Shown here: positions 50,930 to 60,366 of the stretch, one piece after another
Position numbering within the stretch: the stretch's first letter is position 1
Layout: each line of letters opens with the position of its first letter
Source of the DNA: Planctomycetota bacterium
GTDB lineage: Bacteria; Planctomycetota; Planctomycetia; Pirellulales; Lacipirellulaceae
Reading direction: 5' to 3'
Length of the DNA stretch: 64,000 nt
NCBI GenBank assembly: GCA_029259915.1
Contig: JAJDED010000043.1
Location: 62,001-126,000, forward strand
Position numbers and translations under genes: made by a program
The notes under the pieces: model-generated
What the model saw: only the letters and a program-made list of their open reading frames with translations
Told to the model about the DNA's origin: nothing
Database searches by the model: none

Positions 50930-51795
50930 TGCAATTCCTCGCCATGCAATGCCTGGGAGAGAAACTCGACGCTCTTACGCAACGCCCGCTTGTCCATCAC
51001 CGCAAAGTTATGGCCCAAGTCTGGCACGATGTACAACTCGGCGGGGATTCCCGCTTGTTTCAACGCCCAGCACATGCTTTCGGGGCTAGCGCGCGGAACG
51101 AGTTCGTCTTTTTCGCCGTGGAAGAAGAACATGGGGGGATCGTCAGGCGAAACAAAAGCTGCGGGCGAAGCGAGGCGATACTGCTCTGGCTTTTCACCTC
51201 GAGTGCCTCCGAGCCAAAACGAGAGCATCCGAGAGTCGGGCGGAAGTGTGCGAAAATCGCAAGGCGCGCCGCCACATGCCACGGCCTGCAACCGGGTGCT
51301 GGGAGACCCTTCCGCGACGGTCTCATTTTCCGAGTTCGCCTCTGAATCGCTCGTCCCCAGCAGCGATACCAGCTGTGCCCCGGCCGAGTAGCCGAAGCCG
51401 CCGATTCGATTCTCATCGATTTTCAACTGGTGGGCTTGTTCGCGCATCCACCGAACGGCTGCCTGGCAATCTTCGATCTGCGCCGGGAATTTGTGTTCTG
51501 GCGCAAGCCGATAGCTAATTGCCACCGAAGCCAAGCCGTTCTGGGCCAATAACTGTGCAACCCCAGAAAGCTGTGCCCGAGTGCCAATATGCCATGCCCC
51601 CCCGTGAACGACCAACACTCCCGGAAACGGACCCTTCCCAGGCGGCAGATAGACGTCTGCCTTGAGCGGACCGGAATCTCGCTCGACATAGACTTCGCCA
51701 TAACGCGTCTCGATCTCGTCGGCTGCCGTGGCTGCCCAGCCGACACAGCCAACAAAAACCGACAGTAGCAGAGGTGCAATTCTCGACCGGTTCAC
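50926..51795 (-). CDS. Secreted alpha/beta hydrolase (esterase/lipase family)
   Basis: 289 residues with a signal peptide (IAPLLLSVFVGCVGWAATAA, cleavage near residue 25). Oxyanion motif VVHGGAWH, nucleophile in GGFGYSAGAQLV (Ser of GYSAG), acid in FFHGEKDELVP and base in VPDLGHNFAV form the triad of the HSL/BD-FAE-like esterases. YLPPGKGPFPGVLVVHGGAW and DVYLPPG fit the carbohydrate-esterase side of the family, so deacetylation of a polysaccharide is plausible. The start ATG 51795 gives a correct signal peptide. Its stop overlaps the next gene by four bases. Confidence 0.88.
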   Translation of the reverse strand: MNRSRIAPLLLSVFVGCVGWAATAADEIETRYGEVYVERDSGPLKADVYLPPGKGPFPGVLVVHGGAWHIGTRAQLSGVAQLLAQNGLASVAISYRLAPEHKFPAQIEDCQAAVRWMREQAHQLKIDENRIGGFGYSAGAQLVSLLGTSDSEANSENETVAEGSPSTRLQAVACGGAPCDFRTLPPDSRMLSFWLGGTRGEKPEQYRLASPAAFVSPDDPPMFFFHGEKDELVPRASPESMCWALKQAGIPAELYIVPDLGHNFAVMDKRALRKSVEFLSQALHGEELQ

Positions 51796-51816
51796 AGAAA
51801 TCTTCTCCAGGGGCGG

Positions 51817-51846
51817 TTGGTTGCAAGAGCGACTCCCCCTTATAAT
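51817..51846 (+). promoter_or_regulatory. Candidate ribBA promoter
   Basis: TTGGTT (51817-51822), an 18-bp spacer and TATAAT (51841-51846). The leader to the GTG at 51961 would be about 108 nt. I compared it in mind with the FMN riboswitch core and see none of its conserved helices. Confidence 0.45.
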
Positions 51847-51960
51847 ACTCGTGGCTTACCGCGTGAACGGCAAGATTCTCTCTAAAGGGATCGTTGCATA
51901 GCTTAATTGGCACGACGGTTGGCCGACTTGCCCATCATTTTCGCAGCGGAGGGTTCACTA

Positions 51961-53172
51961 GTGCCCGGAAGTTTTTCCACTATCGAGGAAGCCACCAAAG
52001 CTATCGCCGAAGGAAGCGTGATCATCGTTGTCGACGACGAGGATCGCGAAAACGAAGGCGATTTCATTTGTGCGGCTGAAAAGGTGACGACCGAGACAGT
52101 TAATTTTATGATCACCCACGGTCGGGGCCAGCTCTGCATGCCGATTTTGCCCGATATTAGTCAGCGGCTAGAACTGAATCCGATGGTCGAGGCCAACACG
52201 GCTCCCCTGGGCACCAACTACACCGTGCCGGTCGATCATCGCACGACACGCACCGGAATCACTGCGGCTGAGCGTGCAAAGACAATTCTCGCGCTTTGCG
52301 ACCCCACGAGTGTGCCCGCCGATTTTCATCGCCCGGGACACCTTTTTCCGCTTGTGGCAAAAGAAGGGGGCGTGTTGCGTCGTGCCGGGCATACCGAAGC
52401 GGCTGTCGACTTGGCGCGATTGGCAGGACTAACGCCGGCCGGTTGCCTCTGCGAAATTCTCAACGAAACTGGTGATCGAGCCAGCCGCGACGCTCTCCAC
52501 GATTTGGCCCAGCAGTACCGCCTGCCGCTGATATCCATCGAACAGCTTATCGCCTATCGCCGGGTGCGTGAAAAATTGGTTTACCGGCAGGCCGAGGCGA
52601 GGTTGCCCACCAAGTACGGCCAGGGCCAGATCATTGCCTACGGAGTCAAGTACGAAACCCAGCAACCGCTGGTCTATGTACTCGGAGATCCCTCCAAGCT
52701 TGCTGCCCCGTTGGTGCGGTTGCACTCGTCCTGTTTTACCGGAGATCTGTTGGATTCGCTCCGTTGCGATTGTGGCGACCAACTGCACATGGCACTCGAC
52801 ATGATCAGCCAAGAAGGTTGCGGAGTGTTGGTATATCTTCCCCAAGAGGGCCGTGGCATCGGGTTGGTCGAAAAAATCAAAGCCTACAAGTTGCAAGACG
52901 AGGGGCTCGACACGGTCGAAGCCAATCTGGCGCTCGGATTCAAGGCCGACTCGCGCGATTATGGCGTTGGCATCCAACTCTTAAAAGACTTGGGCCTGTC
53001 GAAAGTGCGGCTGCTGACCAACAACCCGAAGAAAACCGACGCCTTTATCTACGGGGGATTCGATTTGGAGGTTGTCGATCAGATACCGATCGTCCCGCCG
53101 ATCAACGAACACAACGCCAGCTATTTGGCCACCAAACGCGATAAACTGGGGCATCATCTGCCAGGAAATTAG
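51961..53172 (+). CDS. ribBA: 3,4-dihydroxy-2-butanone 4-phosphate synthase/GTP cyclohydrolase II
   Basis: Makes both precursors of riboflavin. 403 residues from GTG 51961, which has GGAGGG seven bases upstream. The frame continues to a TTG at 51907 without a binding site. The RibB domain has VVDDEDRENEGDFICAA, ITHGRGQLCMPI and RAGHTEAAVDLARLAGL. The RibA domain has SSCFTGDLLDSLRCDCGDQL with three zinc Cys residues, YLPQEGRGIGLVEKI, LGFKADSRDYGVG and LLTNNPKKTDAF. All catalytic residues expected for both halves are visible. Other rib genes are not in the window, so riboflavin genes are scattered here. Confidence 0.96.
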   Translation: MPGSFSTIEEATKAIAEGSVIIVVDDEDRENEGDFICAAEKVTTETVNFMITHGRGQLCMPILPDISQRLELNPMVEANTAPLGTNYTVPVDHRTTRTGITAAERAKTILALCDPTSVPADFHRPGHLFPLVAKEGGVLRRAGHTEAAVDLARLAGLTPAGCLCEILNETGDRASRDALHDLAQQYRLPLISIEQLIAYRRVREKLVYRQAEARLPTKYGQGQIIAYGVKYETQQPLVYVLGDPSKLAAPLVRLHSSCFTGDLLDSLRCDCGDQLHMALDMISQEGCGVLVYLPQEGRGIGLVEKIKAYKLQDEGLDTVEANLALGFKADSRDYGVGIQLLKDLGLSKVRLLTNNPKKTDAFIYGGFDLEVVDQIPIVPPINEHNASYLATKRDKLGHHLPGN

Positions 53173-53195
53173 TGTCAGTAGTTCCCAACTCAATA

Positions 53196-53258
53196 TGAGC
53201 CGAACGCGCTAGCGTCGGTTGAAGTGAAGTAAAACTCGCGGCTAGCGCCTACGGCTCA
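53196..53258. repeat. TGAGCCG...GCGCTAGC inverted repeat
   Basis: The arms 53196-53213 and 53241-53258 match in 16 of 18 positions as inverted repeats (TGAGCCGAACGCGCTAGC). It lies just downstream of ribBA and just upstream of palindrome B, and may end the ribBA transcript. Confidence 0.7.
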
Positions 53259-53294
53259 GTTTGAGCCCGTATGTTCCGATCGAAATTTGGAACT

Positions 53295-53532
53295 ACTCAG
53301 TTCGACTTTTGCACTTTTGGGGGTTCAGTAACTACCACTTTTTCGTGAAAAAAGAATAGAACACAGATAAACGCGGATAAAACGGATTGGCACCGATTGC
53401 GAAATAATCGAGAGACGCGTTTTCTTAGACGCTGTTATCAGACCCCTGAAAGAAATCTGCGGGAATCTGCATGATCCGTGTGTATCTGCGTTCTATCCTG
53501 AATGCTAAAAAAGTGCAAAACTCGAACTGAGT
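53295..53532. repeat. Solo palindrome B, related to the GxxExxY element
   Basis: Outer arms: ACTCAGTTCGACTTTTGCAC (53295 onward) and its near-perfect complement at 53507-53532. Inner arms: AGAATAGAACACAGATAAAC (53353) and the complement ending about 53498. The first 50 nt of the inner arm are 48/50 identical to copy A at 17771. No GxxExxY gene is present between the arms, so this is a solo copy. A small hypothetical gene starts 30 bp after it. Confidence 0.85.
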
Positions 53533-53561
53533 GTATGTTTCAAAACCCACACGAACTTACC

Positions 53562-53906
53562 ATGCACTATCGATTTCACGTCAATGTGTTCGGCAGTCCT
53601 TTCCCATGCACTTGGGAAGATGCCGCTGCGGCGCTGGAGCGGCTGCCGCGGATGATTTTTGAGCCGGACGGCAGTTGGATTTGGTCTGGCGGCATCGGCA
53701 ACCAGCGCTGGCAGATAGACGGTCATCTCTTCGATTTCGATGGCCGATTGCACCGTGTTGAATTGCGTGGAAGTTGCCCCCAAGAGCAGTGGGACCAATT
53801 GCTCGCCTGCTTCGGCGAGCTTCAAGCACAATGGAAGTTTGAGCTGGTTCAGGAAGGCGTGCAACTCGACGAACTCGATTTTCGCCAGCACGCGGTGAAA
53901 AATTGA
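53562..53906 (+). CDS. Small hypothetical protein
   Basis: 114 residues from ATG 53562 (MHYRFHVNVFGSPFPCTWED); the open frame extends upstream into palindrome B, which is not coding. It is compact, mildly acidic and aromatic, with WEDAAAALERLPRMIFEPDG, SWIWSGGIGNQRWQIDGHLF and a helical end. It has no signal peptide, no metal motif and no recognised family. Its end is convergent with the FixJ-like gene through a possible hairpin. Whether it is expressed is unknown; the regular hydrophobic pattern and the tidy fit between the palindrome and the hairpin suggest it is real. Confidence 0.6.
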   Translation: MHYRFHVNVFGSPFPCTWEDAAAALERLPRMIFEPDGSWIWSGGIGNQRWQIDGHLFDFDGRLHRVELRGSCPQEQWDQLLACFGELQAQWKFELVQEGVQLDELDFRQHAVKN

Positions 53907-53962
53907 GGAATGAGGGAAGTGGAGGAAATCTTTTTCCTGCTCTTCTTGTATTCTTTCATTCC
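53907..53962. terminator. Possible hairpin between convergent genes
   Basis: GGAATGA (53907-53913) pairs with TCATTCC (53956-53962), and GGAGGAAA pairs with TTTTCC inside. There is no long T-run in either direction, so it is a weak terminator candidate. Confidence 0.3.
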
Positions 53963-53988
53963 ACAAATCTTAGCCGCTATGTTCTTCC

Positions 53989-54606
53989 CTAACTCTGATG
54001 TACGCGCGATTCGAGGACAACCTTCACTAGCTCTGCCACGGAATCCACACGGAGCTTCGAGAAAATTTTGCGACGACGATTTTCGATCGTCCTTAGGCTC
54101 ACATCCAGCTTCGAGGACATTGTTTTATTTGTCGTGCCTTTGAGAATGTAATCGAGCACCGTCTGCTCTTTCCCGCTCAAACTCTTTAGTCGCAAACGGA
54201 TCTCCGCAAAGTCATTTTTCTGTTGCCGTTGTAGTACATCTCGGTTCAATGCAACACGGATCGCCTTCCAAAGATTGTCATTGTCATACGGCTTGTCGAT
54301 CAGCGTGACGGCCCCGTTTTTGATAGTCTGAACGGTCATTGGAGTACGGGCAAAGGCGGTGACGACAATCAGTGGGAGTGCATTGCCCTGTTTGATCAGC
54401 GCTTCTTGAAGCTGGATGCCGTTCATGCCGTGCATCCGGTAATCGGTCACCACGCAACCTGCTTGGCCTTGATAATACTTCAGAAACTCTTCGCCGGAGT
54501 CGAAACCCTCCGCGGGAAGCCCCATCGAACGAACTAGTGCGCACACAGAGTCTCTTGCTTGTATTTCGTCATCGACGACAAAAACTGTCGGATCCCTATT
54601 GGTCAT
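53989..54606 (-). CDS. FixJ-like LuxR-type response regulator
   Basis: 205 residues from ATG 54606, one base after the histidine kinase stop, with GGAGG at nine bases; the upstream frame to 54627 is inside the kinase end. Receiver domain with Asp12/Asp13, phospho-acceptor Asp55 in CVVTDYRMHG, Thr and Lys in VVTAFARTP and LIDKPYDND. The output is a LuxR-type helix-turn-helix: LSGKEQTVLDYILKGTTNKT and LDVSLRTIENRRRKIFSKLR. It is the FixLJ/TodT layout and should be phosphorylated by the PAS kinase encoded just upstream. Regulated genes cannot be read from here. Confidence 0.93.
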   Translation of the reverse strand: MTNRDPTVFVVDDEIQARDSVCALVRSMGLPAEGFDSGEEFLKYYQGQAGCVVTDYRMHGMNGIQLQEALIKQGNALPLIVVTAFARTPMTVQTIKNGAVTLIDKPYDNDNLWKAIRVALNRDVLQRQQKNDFAEIRLRLKSLSGKEQTVLDYILKGTTNKTMSSKLDVSLRTIENRRRKIFSKLRVDSVAELVKVVLESRVHQS

Positions 54607-54607
54607 A

Positions 54608-57259
54608 CTAACGATCCTCCCGATCATCGTATTTGAGTTTGAAATGGAAAGTCATTCCACCCCAGTCGTTCTTTTCGTAAGCCAGGTTACCTTCATGCGC
54701 CTCGATAATTGTTCTACTAATTGCTAGTCCTAAGCCGACACCGTCTTTTTTGGTCGTGAAAAAGGGCTCAAGAATTTTATCTTTCCCACTAGCCGAAATT
54801 CCTGGGCCATTGTCCACGACCGCTACGGTAACGCTATCTTCGCAACGCGAGGTGCGTATCACTATGCGAGGAGAAGGGCTTTCATGTTGTTGGTGGGCTT
54901 CGAGAGCATTTTTCAGGAGGTTGATCAGTACCTGTTGTATCTGTACTCGGTCGACGTGGACTGCCGGGGTATCTTCGTCAAGCTCACACTCAATCTCGAC
55001 ATGCGCTTGTAGGGCTTCTAAGGCAAGCAAGGCAATTGATTCACGGATGATCTGCTTCATGCAGGAGGTTTTGCCTTGTATCTCAGCCCGTTTGACAAAC
55101 GATCGGAGTTTCTTGACGATCTGTCCCCCGCGAGTCGCCTCTTGAAGAATTTGTTCTACCCAGTTTCTAACTTCCGAAACATCATTTTTCTTGCCGCTGT
55201 CGAGCGTATTGGCCACGGCATTCGCATAGTTAAGTATTGAGAACAAAGGCTGATTGACTTCATGAGCTAACTCTGCCACAAATTCTCCCATCAAAGAGAG
55301 ACGCGAAGCATGCATCAACGATGTTTCCTGCTCCTTGAGTCGACTTTCAACTTCTTTTCGTTCACTGATATTGCGTGCAATTCCCAGGATACCAGTGACC
55401 TTGCCGTCTTCTGTGAGAGGCAGTTTATCAATCTCATAATACACGTTCGTGCCATCTTGATTCTTTGCGCAAACCTCCATTCGGCGAATTGCCTCACCCC
55501 TCAAGATCGTTTCGTCGGTTTGGCGTGCAGTATTTACCAGGCTTGGAGGCATCCACGAATCGGAATTTTTCTCGAGAATTTGATCTAATTTCAACTGCAT
55601 ATGTTCACAATAGGCTCGATTGGCCAACAACATCTTTCGCTGGCTGTCTTTGACGAAGATCTCGTCGGGGACGGTTTCGAGAATCAACTCCAACAGTGCT
55701 TTTTGTCGGCGGAGTTCTAATTCTCTTTCCCTTTTCTCAGTCACATCGCGGCAGAGACCAACAATTCCCGATATTTTCCCATCAATGCGTAGTGGTAATT
55801 TCGTGACTTCATGATGGTGCTCAATTCCATCCTCTCCAAGACCCGAAAAAGATCGCTGCACAAGTTTCCCTTCGCGCAGTACGGCTTCGTCGGTTTCGCG
55901 CGAGATTTGATGGATGCTAGTACTGATGACGTCATCATTCTTCTTTCCAATGGGGTCCGCCGATCGAGTGAATGCGCTCTGCTTGAAAGCAGGATTGCCC
56001 AGGATAATTTCTCGATCAATATTTTTGACGTAAATCTGGTCGGGGACCGTTTCGAGAATGAGTTCCAGCAATGCCTTCTGCTGCGAAAGTTGTTCTTCTG
56101 CCTGCTTGCGCGCGGTGATGTCCTGGGCACAGCCAATGACTTCTACGGACGAAGGTTCATCAGTGGCTACCAATTGAGTCGTGAGGTGAATCCATCGGAC
56201 TGTGCCATCGGGCCTTAGAATCCGGTACTCGACGCTGCAGGGCTCACTGAAGAAATGGTTTTGGTAATGGTCGATAATGCGTTCTTGATCTTCCGGGTGA
56301 ATCGACTTAATAAAACTCGTGGGGTCTGCGACCAATTCCTCAATCTTGCGGCCAAAGATGTGTTCGTAGGCTGAGTTGATAAACAATATCTTCTCACGAG
56401 TGCGTCGAAAACAGATGGCCGGGATATGGTCCACAAAGTCCTTGAATTCTTGATTCATGCGCCGCATTTTGGCTTCTGATTGGGCGCGTCGGGCAGACTC
56501 ATTGACGACAAGCCGGATTGCATCTTGTCGTTCCCGAAGTTGGCTCTTCTGTTTTTGCAGCAGGAATGCCGAGAAGTCTAATGCCGATCGAATCGACGCA
56601 AAAAGTGCGTACGATAACGAAGGAGCTACAGCCAAATGGGCAATGAGAACGGTTCCAGAAAATGCGAGTCCACTTTGCATCCAAGCAATGGCCCATGCCA
56701 AGGCAATTGCGATGTTGGCAAGGATTAGGGAAAAGAGCGTGTGCACCAAAATCGAGACGCAAAACGTCAAGATCAAGAACCCCTTGGATAGTTCGTTGAT
56801 GGGGCTCCATAGGTGCATCGAAGCGAACAGCGCCGCCCCCACCAAGACCAGGCCAAGCTTGAAGCGATCCGCTTGCTCGACCGGAGTCCGAATGTTCCGC
56901 GAGATTCGTAGTATAGAAAAAACTGCAACCAGCGTGGCCATCGACCAGGATGCGTGCATCCAACTTTCAGGCGCCTGGTACAGGACCAGCGGGGAAAGAG
57001 CGACCAACGCCAGAATGCCTCCAACCCCGATGAGCCATGCAGGGAAAATTCGCCCCCCGGCCTCGCTGCCAATATCATCGTTTGGCGGCATGCTTCCAAA
57101 GGAGTGTGCTGTGTCGACTCTTCTTCCAGTTTCAGGAGGCAAAGGATGATTGCTGCCCACGTCAGACGTACCGAAGCCACTCTTGCTCGGAGTAGCACCT
57201 TGGTGGTCCTGGCTATGCAGCGGGCCTGGGTCAAGCGGAGGGTGAGGAGTGTTCGACAT
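54608..57259 (-). CDS. Membrane PAS-sensor histidine kinase
   Basis: 883 residues. A disordered N-terminus (about 1-70) is followed by five to six membrane helices (about 72-235), then a coiled coil and three PAS domains (EFKDFVDHIPAICFRRTREK, LELILETVPDQIYVKNIDRE, LELILETVPDEIFVKDSQRK). The second and third are recent duplicates (LELILETVPD in both). HisKA has the phospho-acceptor His666 in FVAELAHEVNQPLFSILNY, a FixL/TodS-like dimerisation pattern. HATPase: INLLKNALEAH, VVDNGPGIS, GVGLGLAISRTIIEAHEG. It is one base from the FixJ-like gene, so they form a two-component pair. Confidence 0.93.
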   Translation of the reverse strand: MSNTPHPPLDPGPLHSQDHQGATPSKSGFGTSDVGSNHPLPPETGRRVDTAHSFGSMPPNDDIGSEAGGRIFPAWLIGVGGILALVALSPLVLYQAPESWMHASWSMATLVAVFSILRISRNIRTPVEQADRFKLGLVLVGAALFASMHLWSPINELSKGFLILTFCVSILVHTLFSLILANIAIALAWAIAWMQSGLAFSGTVLIAHLAVAPSLSYALFASIRSALDFSAFLLQKQKSQLRERQDAIRLVVNESARRAQSEAKMRRMNQEFKDFVDHIPAICFRRTREKILFINSAYEHIFGRKIEELVADPTSFIKSIHPEDQERIIDHYQNHFFSEPCSVEYRILRPDGTVRWIHLTTQLVATDEPSSVEVIGCAQDITARKQAEEQLSQQKALLELILETVPDQIYVKNIDREIILGNPAFKQSAFTRSADPIGKKNDDVISTSIHQISRETDEAVLREGKLVQRSFSGLGEDGIEHHHEVTKLPLRIDGKISGIVGLCRDVTEKRERELELRRQKALLELILETVPDEIFVKDSQRKMLLANRAYCEHMQLKLDQILEKNSDSWMPPSLVNTARQTDETILRGEAIRRMEVCAKNQDGTNVYYEIDKLPLTEDGKVTGILGIARNISERKEVESRLKEQETSLMHASRLSLMGEFVAELAHEVNQPLFSILNYANAVANTLDSGKKNDVSEVRNWVEQILQEATRGGQIVKKLRSFVKRAEIQGKTSCMKQIIRESIALLALEALQAHVEIECELDEDTPAVHVDRVQIQQVLINLLKNALEAHQQHESPSPRIVIRTSRCEDSVTVAVVDNGPGISASGKDKILEPFFTTKKDGVGLGLAISRTIIEAHEGNLAYEKNDWGGMTFHFKLKYDDREDR

Positions 57260-57473
57260 CAGCTCGCCAAAAATCCGTTTATACCAACACGCTCAAACAG
57301 GAGCCTGTTCGGAAACTAGCAATCCCAAGATGCACCAACGCCTATCGCTGGCTGGGAAAGGCACGGCAGAATAGCCGATCGGGAGAGATTATGGCACAAT
57401 TTGTCCGTGCGTGGCAACTCAAACGCTGAGAATTCAAAGATAAGTACAAGTCATCGGACAGTGGCAGGCAGAT

Positions 57474-58352
57474 TTAGTCGTGCATGACGAATTGCCCTGC
57501 GATTTCGTAGAAAGGTCCCAAAGGCTTGCAGCGGGTGATTTGGAATGCTGCTTTAAGGGAACACTTGGGAGTAAGTGCGCTTCGCCAGCGCAGGGCAAGA
57601 TATTCGGAGCTGATCGATCGCGTATGCATAAAACAGGCTCCAGTTTCCGAGAGATCGCAGAAAGTCATCTTGAAAACTTCACCACGAGGAATAAAGTCTT
57701 TGCTGACCGGCAAAGCGACAGCCGTGGAGAGCAGTGAGAAACGCTCGGTTTCACGTCGCTCCGATCCGGCGGCGTGTTTGGCAAGCAGGCGTTTCATAAA
57801 CTCGACTTGTGCCTTGGGAGGGTCGGTTACCGCGTCTTCCCCTGTGATCAAAAGTTGCTCCACGTGCTCGGGAACACACATCGAAAACAATTCCAGCGCT
57901 TCTTCGACTTTGCCGATTAGTCCAAACGCACTAGATCCCGAGTTGCTATTTTGAGGATCGTTCGTGTTGCGATTTTCGTTTTTCCTGCGGAACAGGGAAC
58001 TCAACTTCGCGGAGAACAAGCCAAAGTTGACCGGTTTCTGAACGACGTCTACCACGCCCCGATCCATCAAGTCTTTGACCAGCCGCGGTTCGGCAATACC
58101 TGTAAGTACGATGATGTGAGGAGGCGTTTCCTCTTGAAGCAGTTCCTTGATCAGCGCATGTCCATGTTTGTTGGGCATTCGCAAGTCGGTCACAACCAAA
58201 TCGTAGCGGCCTTGACGAAATTTTTCGATGGCTTCAACTCCATCGGCGGCCGTATCGCACCAGAACGATTCTGCAGACATCGATCGTGAGACCGCTTCCC
58301 GGATCATCGGTTCATCGTCGACTACCAATGCTCGATAGATTTGTGAACTCAT
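57474..58352 (-). CDS. REC-PilZ protein (receiver fused to c-di-GMP-binding domain)
   Basis: 292 residues. N-terminal receiver: Asp12/Asp13, phospho-acceptor Asp56 in DLVVTDLRMPNKHG, Lys106. The linker has a helical segment (KVEEALELFSMCVPEHVEQL). The C-terminal PilZ domain has the two c-di-GMP motifs RRETER (Arg200, Arg204) and DLSETG (Asp233, Ser235, Gly238), both complete, so ligand binding is likely. AAGGAAA precedes the ATG. It lies 34 bp after the hybrid kinase gene and is the probable partner. Such proteins couple phosphorylation with c-di-GMP level. The final output is unknown. Confidence 0.88.
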   Translation of the reverse strand: MSSQIYRALVVDDEPMIREAVSRSMSAESFWCDTAADGVEAIEKFRQGRYDLVVTDLRMPNKHGHALIKELLQEETPPHIIVLTGIAEPRLVKDLMDRGVVDVVQKPVNFGLFSAKLSSLFRRKNENRNTNDPQNSNSGSSAFGLIGKVEEALELFSMCVPEHVEQLLITGEDAVTDPPKAQVEFMKRLLAKHAAGSERRETERFSLLSTAVALPVSKDFIPRGEVFKMTFCDLSETGACFMHTRSISSEYLALRWRSALTPKCSLKAAFQITRCKPLGPFYEIAGQFVMHD

Positions 58353-58386
58353 GGCGTTTCCTTGCCCTGTTGGCTTGTTGATTCAA

Positions 58387-60000
58387 TTAGCAAGATTGAT
58401 CAGCAGGTTCCCCGTTGAGGGTTTTTCGAATGCTGCTGAGCAAGTCGTTTTCGAGGAAGGGTTTTTGCAGGACGTCGCATCCCATGGAGCGGAGCGATTC
58501 GCTTTGTGCAGCGGCGGGGTCGTAACCGGTGCAAAAACAGATCGGCACACTCGAGTTGAGACGACGGATGTGTTCGAATACTTCGCGTCCCGTCAGTCGA
58601 GGCATCACGATATCCATCAGCACGAGATCGATTTCGTGGGCGTGGAGGATAAACAAGTCGAGTGCTTCTTCGCCATTGCTAGCAGTGATGACCTTGTAGC
58701 CGCCTTTCTCTAGCATGCGTCGTCCCACTTCGCACACCAAAGGATCGTCTTCCGCCAGCAATAGGGTTTCTCCCCCCGAGGAGTAATTCATATCCAAGAT
58801 TTCTGAGGCCATGGTAGGTTCCTTGCTAACAGGAAAATAAATTCGGACGGTCGTACCCTGATCGGGATTGCTGTGTATTTGCAACTGCCCCTTGAATTGT
58901 TGAACGACTCCGAAAACCATCGAAAGTCCAAGTCCGGTTCCCTTGCCGACCTCTTTGGTCGAGAAGAACGGTTCAAAAATGCGTTGCTGGATTTCCTCAG
59001 GGATGCCCGTTCCCGTATCCGTCACTTGAATCTGTACGTATTGTCCGGGAGAAATATTGTTGAAACCCTCTGAGGCCAATTCGTTGACCGTGATGGCTTG
59101 GGTGCTGACGAGCAATGGCCCACCATTGGGCATGGCATCGCGGGCATTGATGCAAAGATTCAGCAGGGCCTGTTCCGTAAGCTGGGGGTCCACACAAACA
59201 GGTGTATTCGAAGCATTCAAGTTCAAGTGGAAATGGATGTTTTCCGGAAGCAGCGGTCGCAGCAGGGCTTCCAAGTCCCATACGATATCGTCGACAATCC
59301 CATCACGTGCGTTGGCCACCTCGTTCCGGCTAAAGTTCAGCAACTGGCGGGTCAACATTGTAGCCCGACCTGCGGCGGTGAGAGCTTGCTCGATGTCCCG
59401 ATACGCTTGAGAGTCGGGGGCAAGCGACTCTTGAGCAAAGGCCGAGTAACCGGTGATTGCCTGTAGCAAATTGTTGAATTCATGCGCGATACCCCCCGCT
59501 AAGGAGCCCATCGCATCCAATTTCTGCTGCTGAATAAGCTGAGCTTCCTTCTCGTCGAGCATCTGTTCTGTGCGCTTTAAGTCGTCGATATCTTGAATCG
59601 ACCCAGCCATAAGGACCGGCTGGCCCTGGTTGTTGCGATAGGCTACACCTTGCGAGTGAAACCACCGGTACTCCCCGCTTTTCTTAGCTAGGCGATATTC
59701 TGACTCAAACGTCTTGCCTGTCCGTATATGGTTTTCGATCTCGCTCCACGTATGTTCGGCATCTTCGGGATGCAACTGTTGTTGCCAACTTTCGATGACT
59801 TCTGGAAATTCTTCGGAGGTGAAATCAAGAAGTTCTAGAAAGCGAGGAGAATACCACACCTGATCGGTAAGCAGATCCCATTCCCAAAGTCCGATCGAAG
59901 AACCATTGATTGCACGTTCGAGACGATCGAGCTTTACGATCATTTCTGATTCGGAATCATGTTCTCGATCGGTAGCAGTGTTGATTATGCTCAGAGTCAT
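58387..60000 (-). CDS. Soluble PAS hybrid histidine kinase with C-terminal receiver
   Basis: 537 residues without membrane segments. PAS domain of PAS_3 type (about 28-140: [40 protein letters not shown]), HisKA with His173 in [18 protein letters not shown], a NtrB-like phosphatase/kinase pattern, HATPase ([35 protein letters not shown]) and a C-terminal receiver with Asp463 in [13 protein letters not shown]. The REC-PilZ gene follows at 34 bp. The two may form a phosphorelay. The ATG at 60000 has an A-run upstream and no Shine-Dalgarno-like site. Confidence 0.92.
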   Translation of the reverse strand: MTLSIINTATDREHDSESEMIVKLDRLERAINGSSIGLWEWDLLTDQVWYSPRFLELLDFTSEEFPEVIESWQQQLHPEDAEHTWSEIENHIRTGKTFESEYRLAKKSGEYRWFHSQGVAYRNNQGQPVLMAGSIQDIDDLKRTEQMLDEKEAQLIQQQKLDAMGSLAGGIAHEFNNLLQAITGYSAFAQESLAPDSQAYRDIEQALTAAGRATMLTRQLLNFSRNEVANARDGIVDDIVWDLEALLRPLLPENIHFHLNLNASNTPVCVDPQLTEQALLNLCINARDAMPNGGPLLVSTQAITVNELASEGFNNISPGQYVQIQVTDTGTGIPEEIQQRIFEPFFSTKEVGKGTGLGLSMVFGVVQQFKGQLQIHSNPDQGTTVRIYFPVSKEPTMASEILDMNYSSGGETLLLAEDDPLVCEVGRRMLEKGGYKVITASNGEEALDLFILHAHEIDLVLMDIVMPRLTGREVFEHIRRLNSSVPICFCTGYDPAAAQSESLRSMGCDVLQKPFLENDLLSSIRKTLNGEPADQSC

Positions 60001-60366
60001 TTTTTTCGACGGTGCGTTGAGTATTTACTAGTTGTCTTGTTGTTCTTGCGCATAGCAAAATGCGTTGGTAACATCTTTCGTTAACCAAGCAGCAGGCCCA
60101 CGGAGGTGTCTTCTGCTTAGCCGTGATAAGCCTATTTATCCAAGCTCTCGGCCATGTCCAAGAGGCCGGTGGGAGGAAACAACCCACGAAAAAATAGGTT
60201 TGCTAAAGACGGTACGCGGCAAGAAATAGCACTAAAAGGTGGTTTTCACCCACTAAAAGATGCGCCGGTATTGCTGAACAGACTGAAAGTAGGCCTTAAA
60301 CGACCGTTATTCCCTAGGGAATTCTAGCGGTGAAAACGCCACAAAAGTCATGTCTTTTGTAAACAA
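60001..60366. other. 366-bp non-coding region upstream of the hybrid kinase
   Basis: I see no gene, repeat or clear promoter here. A weak inverted pair (GGTGGTTTTCACCCACTAAA near 60239) and mixed AT-rich stretches are the only structure. It probably contains the promoter of the signalling cluster on the minus strand. Confidence 0.45.

Noticed and set aside
51847-51960. FMN riboswitch upstream of ribBA
   Set aside because: The 108-nt leader lacks the conserved stems and the GC-rich core of the RFN element. The promoter and ribosome binding site explain it.
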